A stretch of DNA of 22,634 bases, from assembly GCA_937892395.1 (NCBI GenBank), contig CALAGJ010000029.1, positions 1 to 22,634 of the forward strand. The letters are read 5' to 3'. This DNA is from an uncultured Parafilimonas sp. (GTDB taxonomy: Bacteria; Bacteroidota; Bacteroidia; Chitinophagales; Chitinophagaceae). Within the stretch, counting starts at the first letter, position 1. Every line of letters starts with the position of its first letter. The notes under the pieces are model-generated. The model saw only the letters and a program-made list of their open reading frames with translations, did no database searches and was not told where the DNA came from. Of the stretch, positions 7,910-15,870 are shown in pieces. The translations under genes and the position numbers were made by a program.

Positions 7910-9739
7910 TTATAATGCTTGTTTTGATTCCTGAGCCATTTGATAACAATAGAGCTTATAATAAGCTCCATGCAGATTCATCAGCTCCATATGATTTCCT
8001 GCTTCAACTATATGCCCGTTTTCTAACACAATTATTTGATCAAATTTCATACTGCTGATTATACGATGTGTAATAAGGAATACAGTATGCTGGGAAAATA
8101 CGGTGTCAAAATTTTTTGCAATCTGATATTCTGTTTTTGTATCTACTGCACTTAGGCAATCGTCCAATATTATGATGTCCGCTTTTTTCATAAGGGCACG
8201 GGCAATTGATATACGTTGTTTTTGTCCACCGCTCAATGTAACACCTCTCTCTCCTATTGTAGTATCATAGCCCTGTTCTAAACTTAATATTTCTTGATGA
8301 ATAGCTGCAAGTGCAGCTGTCTGTTCCACATGCTTTCTTTCTGCTCGACCTGTTGCTCCAAAACAAATATTATTGTTTACTGAATCGCTAAAAAGGAATA
8401 CATCCTGTGGCACATAGCTGATTGAATTTCGGAGGCTATCTAAAGAAATATTTTGTATAGGAATACCACCAATAAGCAAGCTCCCTTTTGTAATATCATA
8501 ATAACGAAGCAGCAGCTGTGCAATGGTTGATTTACCACTACCTGTAGCACCAAGTATCATTACTTTCTCACCTGATTTTATCGATAATGAGAACTCATTT
8601 ATGGCCCGAATGCCTGTATGTGGATATACAAAACTCACCTGCTTAAATTCTATATTTTTGCAAGGAAGGCTATATATGTCTATTGGATCAGCATTATTTT
8701 TAATGGCTGGTTCACGTAGTAAAAATTCATTGATTCTTTTCTGAGAAGCAGCAGCCCTTTGTATCATGCTTGCCACCCATCCTATTGCACTTACAGGAAA
8801 AGTGAGCATATTGATATAAATAACAAACTCTACAATCAGGCCTGTGCGGTTTGGATGTTCAATAGCCATTTTTCCTCCCAGATAAACAGTGAGTAAAATG
8901 CTAAGACCAATCATCAAGGTCATACTAGGAAAATAGATAGCTTCAACTTTTGCTAAACCCAAAGCATTTCGACGATAATCTTCACTGTTTTTTTTAAAAA
9001 ATAATACACTTGATTTTTCTTGTACAAAAGATTTGATTACTCGAATGCCTGCAAAAGCCTCTTGTGCAGATGAGGTAAGTTTTGAAAGCAGTGCCTGCAC
9101 CTTTGCACTCTTTTTATGTATTGTTGTATTAACTATATAAATGGTAATAGCTAGTATTGGCAATGGAGCAATTACTATCATCGTAAGATGCTTATTCTTA
9201 CTGTACATATTTAATACACAAAAAGCAATGAGTGCTGTTAAATTTGTGAGGTACATGATGGCCGGCCCCACATACATGCGCACTCGGCTTACATCTTCTG
9301 CAATCCTATTCATCAAATCCCCAGTACTATTTGTTTTATAAAAAGTAGTATCTAATTTTTGATAATGGTTATAAATATCATTTTTTAAATCAAACTCAAT
9401 ATGCCTGCTCATGACAATAATAGTTTGACGCATAAAAAACATGAGTACACCCCTAATAAGTGCCAATGCCAAAATGGTGAGACTACAGATAAGGACTAAG
9501 TTCTCAAAACTGCTTTCCTTGAATAAATCAATTAACCATTGTACAGGTGCTTGATAGTTTTCTCTCCTTTTAAGTGGTTGCGCTCCTGGTAATTGTTGTT
9601 GTACTCTTCCTACAATAAAACCTGTAATTTCAGGTGCCAATACAGCAAAGTAGTTATTAGCCAATACCAAAAAAATTCCAACAAAAAATCGGCTGCGGTA
9701 TTTCCAGAAATATTTATTTAGGGAGGCTAAATGCTTCAA
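7910..9739 (-). CDS. ABC exporter half-transporter (MdlA/MsbA-like), TTG start
   Basis: An inner-membrane fused permease-ATPase of 609 aa. A six-helix type I exporter domain spans about 15-335 and the nucleotide-binding domain about 362-600. In the latter are Walker A GATGSGKS (397-404), Q-loop Gln445 (YVPQDVFLF), signature LSGGQ (502-506), Walker B IIILDD (522-527) and switch His558. The residue after the Walker B Asp is Asp527, not Glu. This is typical of the degenerate site in heterodimeric exporters such as MdlA, yet no partner gene is adjacent. Family alignment places the first residue at TTG 9739: KHLASLNKYFWKYR follows directly and an in-frame stop lies two codons upstream. Substrate unknown (lipid, drug or peptide). 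It converges on the PLP enzyme gene, with no clear terminator in the 70 nt between. Confidence 0.92.
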   Translation of the reverse strand: MKHLASLNKYFWKYRSRFFVGIFLVLANNYFAVLAPEITGFIVGRVQQQLPGAQPLKRRENYQAPVQWLIDLFKESSFENLVLICSLTILALALIRGVLMFFMRQTIIVMSRHIEFDLKNDIYNHYQKLDTTFYKTNSTGDLMNRIAEDVSRVRMYVGPAIMYLTNLTALIAFCVLNMYSKNKHLTMIVIAPLPILAITIYIVNTTIHKKSAKVQALLSKLTSSAQEAFAGIRVIKSFVQEKSSVLFFKKNSEDYRRNALGLAKVEAIYFPSMTLMIGLSILLTVYLGGKMAIEHPNRTGLIVEFVIYINMLTFPVSAIGWVASMIQRAAASQKRINEFLLREPAIKNNADPIDIYSLPCKNIEFKQVSFVYPHTGIRAINEFSLSIKSGEKVMILGATGSGKSTIAQLLLRYYDITKGSLLIGGIPIQNISLDSLRNSISYVPQDVFLFSDSVNNNICFGATGRAERKHVEQTAALAAIHQEILSLEQGYDTTIGERGVTLSGGQKQRISIARALMKKADIIILDDCLSAVDTKTEYQIAKNFDTVFSQHTVFLITHRIISSMKFDQIIVLENGHIVEAGNHMELMNLHGAYYKLYCYQMAQESKQAL

Positions 9740-9758
9740 TAATTATTTTTTTAAAGGG

Positions 9759-9787
9759 CGAAGTTAGGGAATGGACTACCACTTCAA
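9759..9787 (-). promoter_or_regulatory. Promoter for the ABC exporter gene
   Basis: On the minus strand TTG (9787-9785) and TAACTTCG (9766-9759, TAnnTTCG variant) are separated by 18 nt. The predicted transcript begins around 9754, about 15 nt before the TTG start. This supports that unusual start codon. Confidence 0.5.
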
Positions 9788-9910
9788 CTATAATAAACCG
9801 ATGATTAAAACGGTGATTACAATTTAGTTGATATAATCGATATGTCAATCAAGTCTAATGAGTAATATTGAAAATTGAATGTCAAATATAAGTTATAACT
9901 CAGATTTTGC

Positions 9911-9957
9911 ATATTCATAAAAAAAGCCATCTATTGGATGGCTTTTTTTATGAATAT
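9911..9957 (-). terminator. Perfect 21-bp inverted-repeat terminator after the peptidase gene
   Basis: The arms 9911-9931 and 9937-9957 are exact reverse complements around the 5-nt loop TATTG. The core is GCCATC/GATGGC, flanked by A7 and T7. It begins 6 nt after the peptidase stop codon and is symmetrical, so it could stop transcription from either side. Confidence 0.9.
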
Positions 9958-9963
9958 TTTAAT

Positions 9964-11673
9964 CTATTGCACCTCCTCTTTCACATTATTATGAACAGGA
10001 TAATGTTGTAACATTTTATTGTATTTAACAGGCAATATTTGCTCGGATACACCATCTGAATATTGGATACTGCCTATCTGAGTATTGTTTTTAAATTGCA
10101 CAGTATATTCCTCCTGCTCCTCTGCGGTCAAAGTTTTTACTTCTAAAACTTTTCCTACTTGGTCAAGAAGTTTTACAGTAACAATGCCTTCAATTTGTGC
10201 AGCAAATTCAACTGATATTGCAGATGCATTTTGCTGTATTACATGCATCCATTTGTCTTTTTCATATTTGTTTTGATTGCGTTGATTGCGCAAAATGATA
10301 TATGCCCTTTTCATATTTGGAATACCATAACCATATCTGTTATCAGGATTGCGTACCCTGTCGCTACTGGCATATACAGCTTTGAGTATTTCTGCATTAT
10401 TAAACTCAGGAAATGCCTGCCATAAGCATGCAATTAATCCATTGATATTTGGATTTGAAAAAGAAGTACCACTGGCATAGCTTGGCCCAAAGCTGGTATA
10501 GACTGCAGTGTTAGAACCAACGGATGCAATGTTTGGCTTTACTTTTCCGGGATATCCATAGCTACTAAAGTAAGCAATATTGCCATTTACATCAGTGGCT
10601 GCCACCGCACATACACTATCGGCATCAGATGGAAAACCTAAATACTTCCAGCTGTCTCCACCTGAATTACCCGCACTATTTGTTACAATCATTCCTTTTT
10701 GAGCTGCATAAGCAGCGCCCAAACTACACATGGTAGTATTTTTATAAAAATCATTATAAGAATGATCTAAAGTAGCATTATCGAAACGAGTATAACCCAA
10801 TGAACTGGTGATTAAATCCGCACCCGCACTATCAGCATATTCTGCACCTGCCACCCAGTTGTGTTCTTCTATGGGCATTTCGGTAGCTACATCTTCTGTA
10901 CGCATTAAAAAGAAACTTGCTTCAGGAGCAGTACCCACCATTACACCGGGCACATTGCTTCCAATTACACTAAGGCAGTATTCCCCATGGGAATCATCTT
11001 CATTTACAGATCCATCAAAACTTACAAAATCTTTTTCACCCAAAAAGCGATTGCCTGCACGTGCACTATCAAAGGCTTTTATATTTTTATATTTAAAAAA
11101 ACCGCCATCTAAAATAGCAATCTTCATACCCTTACCCGTAAATCCTTTATTATGTAAAAACTCTCCATTGTGTATATGCACTTGCCCATAGGCATTGCCA
11201 TAATTATAACGATTTTCCTTAGCTGGTGCTGATGCAATTTTTGCCTCGCTTTTGGATGATAAAGTTTCTTTAAATTTTTCAACAGGATTGTCTATTAACT
11301 CTACAAGACTGCGAACACCACTTGCACCCTTTACAAAAGGCAGTGCCTTTATTTTGTTGATTGTAGCTACACTATTACAGCTTATCAATGCCTGATTGAG
11401 CCATTTGCTTTGACTGATATATACCACTGCACCTTGCGCTACTACTTGATTGATATAGTCAGGATTAACAGGTAAATCAGTTTCATCTATTGGTATTTTA
11501 TACTTGTATCTTCTTACTAAAGCCGCATGGCTCAGATATTCGTTTGGTTTTCGAATGCTATATGGTGAATTGTTTTTGTCTGTAAAAACAACAATCCAAC
11601 GGCTAAACTGTGCTTGGGATTCTTGTAAGAATGTGATGAAAATAATACAGGATAGCAAAACTTTTTTAATCAT
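9964..11673 (-). CDS. Secreted subtilisin-like serine peptidase (S8 family)
   Basis: An exported endopeptidase of 569 aa. The signal peptide is residues 1-22 (IKKVLLSCIIFITFLQESQAQ). An N-terminal propeptide-like region spans about 23-150 (WIVVFTDK, VVYISQSKWLNQALIS). The catalytic domain spans about 160-460 with Asp189 (AILDGG), His229 (DDSHGEYC), oxyanion Asn336 (NSAGNSGG) and Ser404 (GTSFSNP). The C-terminal 100 residues form a beta-rich tail (VTVKLLDQVGKVLEVKTL, SIQYSDGVSEQILPVKY). This resembles a decayed T9SS type A domain but lacks the usual PNP motif and ends in an acidic, not basic, tail. The final location (periplasm, surface or medium) is therefore uncertain. It has a -7 promoter element at 11693-11700, a very strong terminator downstream, and a separate lipoprotein gene upstream. 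Likely roles are nutrient proteolysis or processing of surface proteins. Confidence 0.92.
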   Translation of the reverse strand: MIKKVLLSCIIFITFLQESQAQFSRWIVVFTDKNNSPYSIRKPNEYLSHAALVRRYKYKIPIDETDLPVNPDYINQVVAQGAVVYISQSKWLNQALISCNSVATINKIKALPFVKGASGVRSLVELIDNPVEKFKETLSSKSEAKIASAPAKENRYNYGNAYGQVHIHNGEFLHNKGFTGKGMKIAILDGGFFKYKNIKAFDSARAGNRFLGEKDFVSFDGSVNEDDSHGEYCLSVIGSNVPGVMVGTAPEASFFLMRTEDVATEMPIEEHNWVAGAEYADSAGADLITSSLGYTRFDNATLDHSYNDFYKNTTMCSLGAAYAAQKGMIVTNSAGNSGGDSWKYLGFPSDADSVCAVAATDVNGNIAYFSSYGYPGKVKPNIASVGSNTAVYTSFGPSYASGTSFSNPNINGLIACLWQAFPEFNNAEILKAVYASSDRVRNPDNRYGYGIPNMKRAYIILRNQRNQNKYEKDKWMHVIQQNASAISVEFAAQIEGIVTVKLLDQVGKVLEVKTLTAEEQEEYTVQFKNNTQIGSIQYSDGVSEQILPVKYNKMLQHYPVHNNVKEEVQ

Positions 11674-11692
11674 GGCAATAAAATTTAGATGC

Positions 11693-11700
11693 CAAATGTA
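11693..11700 (-). promoter_or_regulatory. -7 promoter element for the peptidase gene
   Basis: TACATTTG on the minus strand matches TAnnTTTG exactly and lies 20 nt before the ATG. This gives a predicted leader of about 15 nt. No clear TTTG is found at the -33 position, so the call rests on one element. Confidence 0.4.
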
Positions 11701-11754
11701 AAAACTCTGTGCTACAATTAAAATAATGTTTAATGCAAATACGCTGAGTAGGCG

Positions 11755-12507
11755 TTATTTATATTCTAATAGCTGCAAAGTGATACCATAGCTGTCATCC
11801 TCAAAACGGGAAGGTGGCGGAGTGGTTTGCCAGGTCCAATGTAAAAATTCTTTATAAATAAGACCAATATCTCTGGCATAAATTTCCTTGGAATAGTTGC
11901 GCTGCTGATAAAATTCAGGATCAAAAGGAAGGTCAGGAGATGTTTCATCTCTTTGAAATACGGTTATTGTATTTTCATAAGTTTTTCCTGCAATAGTTTC
12001 TGTGCCGCCCATGTTTTGATATTGATAATTCCAGTTGTCTAAATAGCGAAAAAGAGAGCCTGCACTATAAGTATCAATATAACTATTTCCCTGCCATGTT
12101 TTACCTTCGCTAACAGGTGTGATGAGTTTGATAAATCGCAAATTTTTATCATCCAATAGTTCCAAACCTGTAGATGTAGGAGTAACTGTATAACTTAATT
12201 GATACTGCCATGGGTTTGACTCTAGTGTGTCCGTAATAAAGCGCAATACGGTATATACAAGTCTATTGTTGATGTCTCTAAATGTATCTGCAGCTATGCT
12301 GTCTTTTATATGATAGGAAGAAGTTATTAACTCAGCACCAAAATTAAACGGACCTGTACTATCCATTCTATATGTCCAAGATTTTCCAACAGCTGTGGGA
12401 TAATAATCAGATGCGGTAATAAATGGCGTTGAACTTTCATCCTCTTTACATCCATTCACAAAAATGCTTAGCAGAAGGATTTTTACATAAAATTTAATCT
12501 GATTCAT
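11755..12507 (-). CDS. Putative lipoprotein, function unknown
   Basis: The protein has 250 aa from the ATG at 12507. MNQIKFYVKILLLSIFVNGC is a signal peptide ending in a lipobox-like VNGC, so Cys20 is the likely lipidated residue. KEDESS follows, which resembles the Ser/Asp/Glu-rich surface-export signals of Bacteroidota lipoproteins. The mature part is rich in aromatic residues and beta-strand patterns: ASDYYPTAVGKSWTYRMDS, YTVLRFITDTL, WQGNSYIDTYSAG, KTYENTITVFQRDE, EIYARDIGLIYKEFLHW. The YYPxxxGxxWxY opening and the IYARDIGLIYKE segment recur in anonymous Bacteroidota lipoproteins. I know no enzymatic motif in it. Starts farther upstream exist: an ATG at 12561 preceded by AGGAGG, and a TTG at 12576. 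The gene lies 89 nt after the DUF5683 gene and may share its transcript. Confidence 0.75.
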   Translation of the reverse strand: MNQIKFYVKILLLSIFVNGCKEDESSTPFITASDYYPTAVGKSWTYRMDSTGPFNFGAELITSSYHIKDSIAADTFRDINNRLVYTVLRFITDTLESNPWQYQLSYTVTPTSTGLELLDDKNLRFIKLITPVSEGKTWQGNSYIDTYSAGSLFRYLDNWNYQYQNMGGTETIAGKTYENTITVFQRDETSPDLPFDPEFYQQRNYSKEIYARDIGLIYKEFLHWTWQTTPPPSRFEDDSYGITLQLLEYK

Positions 12508-12558
12508 AGATGTTGTAAAAATAAGAAAACGGTGGTGCAAATTTTTTATTGTGGAACT

Positions 12559-12571
12559 CATTTTACCTCCT
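12559..12571 (-). promoter_or_regulatory. Shine-Dalgarno-like AGGAGG before an alternative lipoprotein start
   Basis: AGGAGG (12571-12566 on the minus strand) stands 4 nt before ATG 12561, which is in frame with the lipoprotein and adds 18 residues ahead of its signal peptide. Strong Shine-Dalgarno sequences are uncommon in Bacteroidota. The site therefore makes this longer form possible, although the signal peptide favours ATG 12507. Confidence 0.3.
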
Positions 12572-12596
12572 AACAAACTCTTTATGACATCTTTCT

Positions 12597-13259
12597 TTAC
12601 TGAACGGGAAGTAAAGTTGCCTTTTTATTTTTTTGAGACAATACTAATCCAAATTCTGCTTGCCTATTTGTTGGATTATAAATGGGTTGTAATTGCATAG
12701 ATAAATCATCCGACACATCAAAGTCTTTCAAGTTTCCAAATACTGTGGCATCCACTACATTTAATCCCCATGCAAGCAAAAAGTATAACACACTATAATC
12801 TCTATCTTTTCTAAAAGAGTTTCTATAGAATTCGAGTGAACTGGGATCGCTGGTTAGACCTTGAAGTTTTGGATCAATTTCATTGTATCTGTCCACATTT
12901 TCATCTACAACAAGTTCATAAGCAAATTTGCATCTTTTGTACCAAGTATTATTATAAAAGAAGGTACCTGCGGTAATGCCCAATGCTGCATATACTACAG
13001 GTATTTTCCAATATTCTTTGTTATACGCCTGGCCCCATCCGGGAATGATTGCACTACGCCTGGTAGCAATACGTGCATCGTGAGGAGCTTTTACAGTTTT
13101 CAAAGGTGCTATGGTATCATTGGACAGCAGCGTAGTTGAGCTATCAATGATTATCGATGATGTGATTGTAGTATCTCTGACCGAATTGGTTTCTACTTGC
13201 GCATCATTGCGCAAAGCGCAACAAAAAAATAATATGGAAATGCGTATTTTTAATAACAT
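12597..13259 (-). CDS. DUF5683 domain protein
   Basis: The protein has 220 aa. A short signal or membrane segment (LLKIRISILFFCCALRNDAQ) is followed by a Thr/Ser-rich linker to about residue 60. The DUF5683 core then runs from about 66 to 195. Its conserved features are ATRRSAIIPGWGQAYNKEYWKIPVVY, split here as RRSAIIPGWGQ (67-77) and YNKEYWKIPVVYAALG (79-94), then a hydrophobic helix, NSFRKDRDYS, a second hydrophobic helix (LYFLLAWGLNVVDATVFG), and FDVSDDLSMQLQP. The molecular function of DUF5683 is not established. It is known mainly as the gene next to parAB in many Bacteroidota. Here its ATG overlaps the parB stop by one base (TAATG), so translation is probably coupled to parB. The two hydrophobic stretches suggest an envelope-anchored protein. 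Confidence 0.85.
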   Translation of the reverse strand: MLLKIRISILFFCCALRNDAQVETNSVRDTTITSSIIIDSSTTLLSNDTIAPLKTVKAPHDARIATRRSAIIPGWGQAYNKEYWKIPVVYAALGITAGTFFYNNTWYKRCKFAYELVVDENVDRYNEIDPKLQGLTSDPSSLEFYRNSFRKDRDYSVLYFLLAWGLNVVDATVFGNLKDFDVSDDLSMQLQPIYNPTNRQAEFGLVLSQKNKKATLLPVQ

Positions 13260-14179
13260 TATATGATGGATACCTGCATACGCTCCAGCACTTTGTTTAA
13301 TTCTTCCAGCGAATAGTATTCAATAGTAATACTTCCTTCGCCTTTATTGCTGTGCTTTAGCTTCACTTTTGTTTCGAAATGAGACGCTAATGTATCTTCC
13401 ATTTTTTTGAAATGAACGGGCATAGATGCTTTCTTAGCAGATTTAACAGATTTGTCGCTGCTGCGATTGTATTTGCGCACCAGTTCTTCTGTTTGTCTAA
13501 CACTCAATCCTTTTGATTTTATTTCATTGTAGATGAGTATTTGTGTTTCGATGGTTTCAATGGTTATGAGGGTACGTGCATGACCCATTGTAATTACACT
13601 ATTTCTTACAGCCACTTGTATATCCGGAGGAAGTTTTAGTAGTCTTATATAATTTGTAACGGTACTTCTCTCCTTGCTCATTCTTTCAGCTACCTGCTCC
13701 TGTGTATAGTTGAGCTCATCCATCATACGTTTATAACTGAGTGCTACTTCAATACTATTGAGGTCTTCTCTTTGTAGGTTTTCAAGTAATGCAAGCTCCA
13801 ATAGCTCTCTATCATTGGCCTGACGGATGTATGCAGGTATATCTTTTAGCCCGGCAATTTTTGCAGCTCTAAATCTCCGTTCACCAGATATTAATCTGAA
13901 TCGTCCATTTTCTAAATGAGATACCGTAACTGGCTGTACCACATCAAAGCGCTTCATGCTATCAGCCAATTGCTTTAATGCTTCTTGATCAAAATCTTTA
14001 CGTGGATTTTTTGGGTTGGTTTCAATTTGATCTAAGCTGATGCGTATAATGCCTGTTGCATTTTCAATAACCGAGGGTTTGAGCCTTCCTGATGTAGTTT
14101 TTAAATCTGCATCTATATGCTGAAGTAAACTGCGTATGCCATTTCCTAATGCATCCTTATGCTGCTTTGGGGTACTCAT
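13259..14179 (-). CDS. parB: Chromosome partitioning protein ParB (Spo0J)
   Basis: A CTP-dependent DNA clamp that loads at parS sites near the origin and spreads, working with ParA in chromosome segregation. It has 306 aa, normal for chromosomal ParB. The N-terminal tail carries GNGIRSLLQ (12-20), the usual ParA-stimulating Gly-Leu-Arg segment in somewhat altered form. The CTP-binding domain includes NPRKDFD (58-64), the box II motif GERRFRAAK (99-107) and the box III motif ENLQREDLN (133-141). The helix-turn-helix spans about 157-182 (YTQEQVAERMSKERSTVTNYIRLL, shown in part by TQEQVAERM and STVTNYIRLLKLP). The linker 240-255 is Lys-rich, and the C-terminal dimerisation domain ends in MQVSII. 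It follows parA by 42 nt. I found no parS-like palindrome inside the window. Confidence 0.96.
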   Translation of the reverse strand: MSTPKQHKDALGNGIRSLLQHIDADLKTTSGRLKPSVIENATGIIRISLDQIETNPKNPRKDFDQEALKQLADSMKRFDVVQPVTVSHLENGRFRLISGERRFRAAKIAGLKDIPAYIRQANDRELLELALLENLQREDLNSIEVALSYKRMMDELNYTQEQVAERMSKERSTVTNYIRLLKLPPDIQVAVRNSVITMGHARTLITIETIETQILIYNEIKSKGLSVRQTEELVRKYNRSSDKSVKSAKKASMPVHFKKMEDTLASHFETKVKLKHSNKGEGSITIEYYSLEELNKVLERMQVSII

Positions 14180-14221
14180 TAAAATTTCTTTTGACTGATA
14201 AATTAAATTTAATTGCTACAA

Positions 14222-15022
14222 TTATTCAATGATTTTTTCTTCCATTGACATTTTTGTAAGATTGTTTTTTTGGAGTACTTCCTTGGCTAAATTGAGATAG
14301 TTTGCTGCACCCTTGCTTTCTGCATCATAAAGTATAACGGGTTTACCAAAACTGGGGGCCTCACTCAGTCTGGTGTTTCGGTGTATAATGGTATTAAAAA
14401 CCATTTCATCAAAATGCCTGCGCACTTCATTAACCACCTGATTACTCAGCCTAAGTCTGCCGTCATACATGGTCATCAATATTCCTTCAATTTGTAAACT
14501 GGTATTTAATCTGCTTTGTACAATTTTTATTGTATTGAGCAATTTTCCTAAACCCTCCAATGCAAAAAATTCGCACTGCACGGGTATGATTACACTATGG
14601 CTGGCTGTTAAAGCATTTACAGTTATGAGACCTAAGGATGGGCTACAGTCTATGATGATAAAATCGTATTTATCCTGAATGGGATCAATTAAATTTTTTA
14701 ATACATTTTCTCTTTCGGGATAGTTGATCATTTCAATTTCTGCACCAACTAAATCGATATGAGAGGGTATTAAATCAAGATTGGGAATATTGGTTTTGAG
14801 GATAACATCTTTGGCTTGAGCCTGATGTATCATACAGTCATATAAACTGGTGGTTACATTGTGCAAATCGAAACCTACACCAGTAGTAGTATTGGCCTGA
14901 GGATCTGCATCTATGATAAGGGTGCGATATTCTAATACGGCTAAACTTGCGGCAAGATTTATAGCAGATGTGGTTTTGCCCACCCCCCCTTTCTGATTTG
15001 TAATGCCGATTATTTTTGTCAT
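14222..15022 (-). CDS. parA: Chromosome partitioning ATPase ParA (Soj)
   Basis: A deviant Walker ATPase that forms ATP dimers on the nucleoid and drives segregation of ParB-bound origins. At 266 aa it is a short, chromosomal-type ParA without the extra N-terminal DNA-binding domain of plasmid type Ia proteins. The deviant Walker A motif is KGGVGKTT (11-18) with the signature Lys11. The A' motif is IIDADPQANTTTG (36-48), and Walker B is FIIIDCSPSLG (121-131). The EAPSFGKPVILYD segment typical of Soj lies in the C-terminal third. Start at ATG 15022, with the Walker A close to the N-terminus as usual. It sits 38 nt after the MBL hydrolase gene and 42 nt before parB, and is probably cotranscribed with both. 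Confidence 0.97.
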   Translation of the reverse strand: MTKIIGITNQKGGVGKTTSAINLAASLAVLEYRTLIIDADPQANTTTGVGFDLHNVTTSLYDCMIHQAQAKDVILKTNIPNLDLIPSHIDLVGAEIEMINYPERENVLKNLIDPIQDKYDFIIIDCSPSLGLITVNALTASHSVIIPVQCEFFALEGLGKLLNTIKIVQSRLNTSLQIEGILMTMYDGRLRLSNQVVNEVRRHFDEMVFNTIIHRNTRLSEAPSFGKPVILYDAESKGAANYLNLAKEVLQKNNLTKMSMEEKIIE

Positions 15023-15060
15023 GTTATGATGTACAATTAGTTGATATATGATGAGAAGAA

Positions 15061-15741
15061 TTAGATGGTTATGGTGTGTCCTATGGACGGCAGAAATAAT
15101 TCAGCACCCGCTTCTGTAAATTGCTGTTGAGCTTGTGCTGTATCGATAACTATAAAGCCAAAAGTATTGTAATGCACCCCAATCACTTTTTTGCACTGCA
15201 CAAAATTTGCGGCCTTAATGGCATCAGCCACATCCATTGTAAAATTATTGCCGATAGGTAAAATGCAATAAGAAAGTTTGGTCCAAAGTGGTATGAGTTG
15301 CATATCTAAGGTGAGTGCTGTATCTCCACTATAATAAAAGTTTTGGTGGTCAGTTTGAATGATAAAGCCCATTGGATTGCCTCCATAACTTCCGTCTGGA
15401 AGTCCGCTGCTGTGCTGAGCGGTAACACATTTAACCGTTCCAAAATCAAATTGTTTACTTCCACCAGTATTCATAGGATGGATTTTTGCAAGCCCTTTTT
15501 TCCCCAGCCATTCATAAATTTCCCAATTACATATTACTAATGCATTAGTTTGTAAGGCAATTTTTACTGCATCTGCTATATGGTCTATATGTCCATGAGA
15601 TATAAAGATATAATCTGCCTCAATTTTTGTTGTATCAATGTTTTTTGCTAATTCATTATGTGTAATAAACGGGTCAAACAGCAGGCGATGTGTGCCTGTA
15701 TTGATTAAAAAACATGAATGACCATAATATGTAAATTCCAT
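15061..15741 (-). CDS. Metal-dependent hydrolase, MBL fold (UPF0173 / YtkL type)
   Basis: A cytosolic metallo-beta-lactamase-fold protein of 226 aa, the usual length for UPF0173. The metal ligands are the HxHxDH motif SHGHIDH (His49, His51, Asp53, His54), His110 in AQHSSG, Asp140 in YYSGDTAL and His190 in GVHYNTFG. MEFTYYGHSCFLI at the N-terminus is the family hallmark. The physiological substrate is unknown; the family is loosely related to the UlaG lactonase. It is the first gene of the run hydrolase-parA-parB-DUF5683 and lies only 38 nt upstream of parA. It therefore probably shares the parAB promoter, though no functional tie to segregation is shown. A -7 promoter element is at 15764-15771. 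Confidence 0.92.
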   Translation of the reverse strand: MEFTYYGHSCFLINTGTHRLLFDPFITHNELAKNIDTTKIEADYIFISHGHIDHIADAVKIALQTNALVICNWEIYEWLGKKGLAKIHPMNTGGSKQFDFGTVKCVTAQHSSGLPDGSYGGNPMGFIIQTDHQNFYYSGDTALTLDMQLIPLWTKLSYCILPIGNNFTMDVADAIKAANFVQCKKVIGVHYNTFGFIVIDTAQAQQQFTEAGAELFLPSIGHTITI

Positions 15742-15763
15742 AGCTGAATTTTCCGGAGGGTGG

Positions 15764-15771
15764 CAAAAATA
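15764..15771 (-). promoter_or_regulatory. -7 promoter element for the hydrolase-parAB operon
   Basis: TATTTTTG on the minus strand matches TAnnTTTG exactly and lies 22 nt before the hydrolase ATG. No good TTTG is seen at -33. Confidence 0.45.
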
Positions 15772-15806
15772 ATTTTTTAAGTGGCTTAAAATCCTAAAAA
15801 AATAAA

Positions 15807-15837
15807 TTCATGAAAAATAAATTGCAAACCACTTTGC
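15807..15837 (-). terminator. Weak terminator candidate after the acyl-CoA carboxylase gene
   Basis: On the minus strand GCAAA (15837-15833) and TTTGC (15828-15824) pair around GTGG. A T-rich stretch follows (AATTTATTTTTC). The stem has only 5 bp, so the call is tentative. Confidence 0.3.
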
Positions 15838-15870
15838 GGAGCATTTACTTTTCGGAAATATGCTACTGAT

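Noticed and set aside
10808..11191. 127-codon + strand open frame
   Set aside because: It is antisense to the catalytic domain of the S8 peptidase, whose Asp, His and Ser motifs establish the true strand.
12597..15741. A parS centromere near parAB
   Set aside because: I looked for a TGTTTCACGTGAAACA-like palindrome throughout the window and saw none. parS is presumably elsewhere near the origin.
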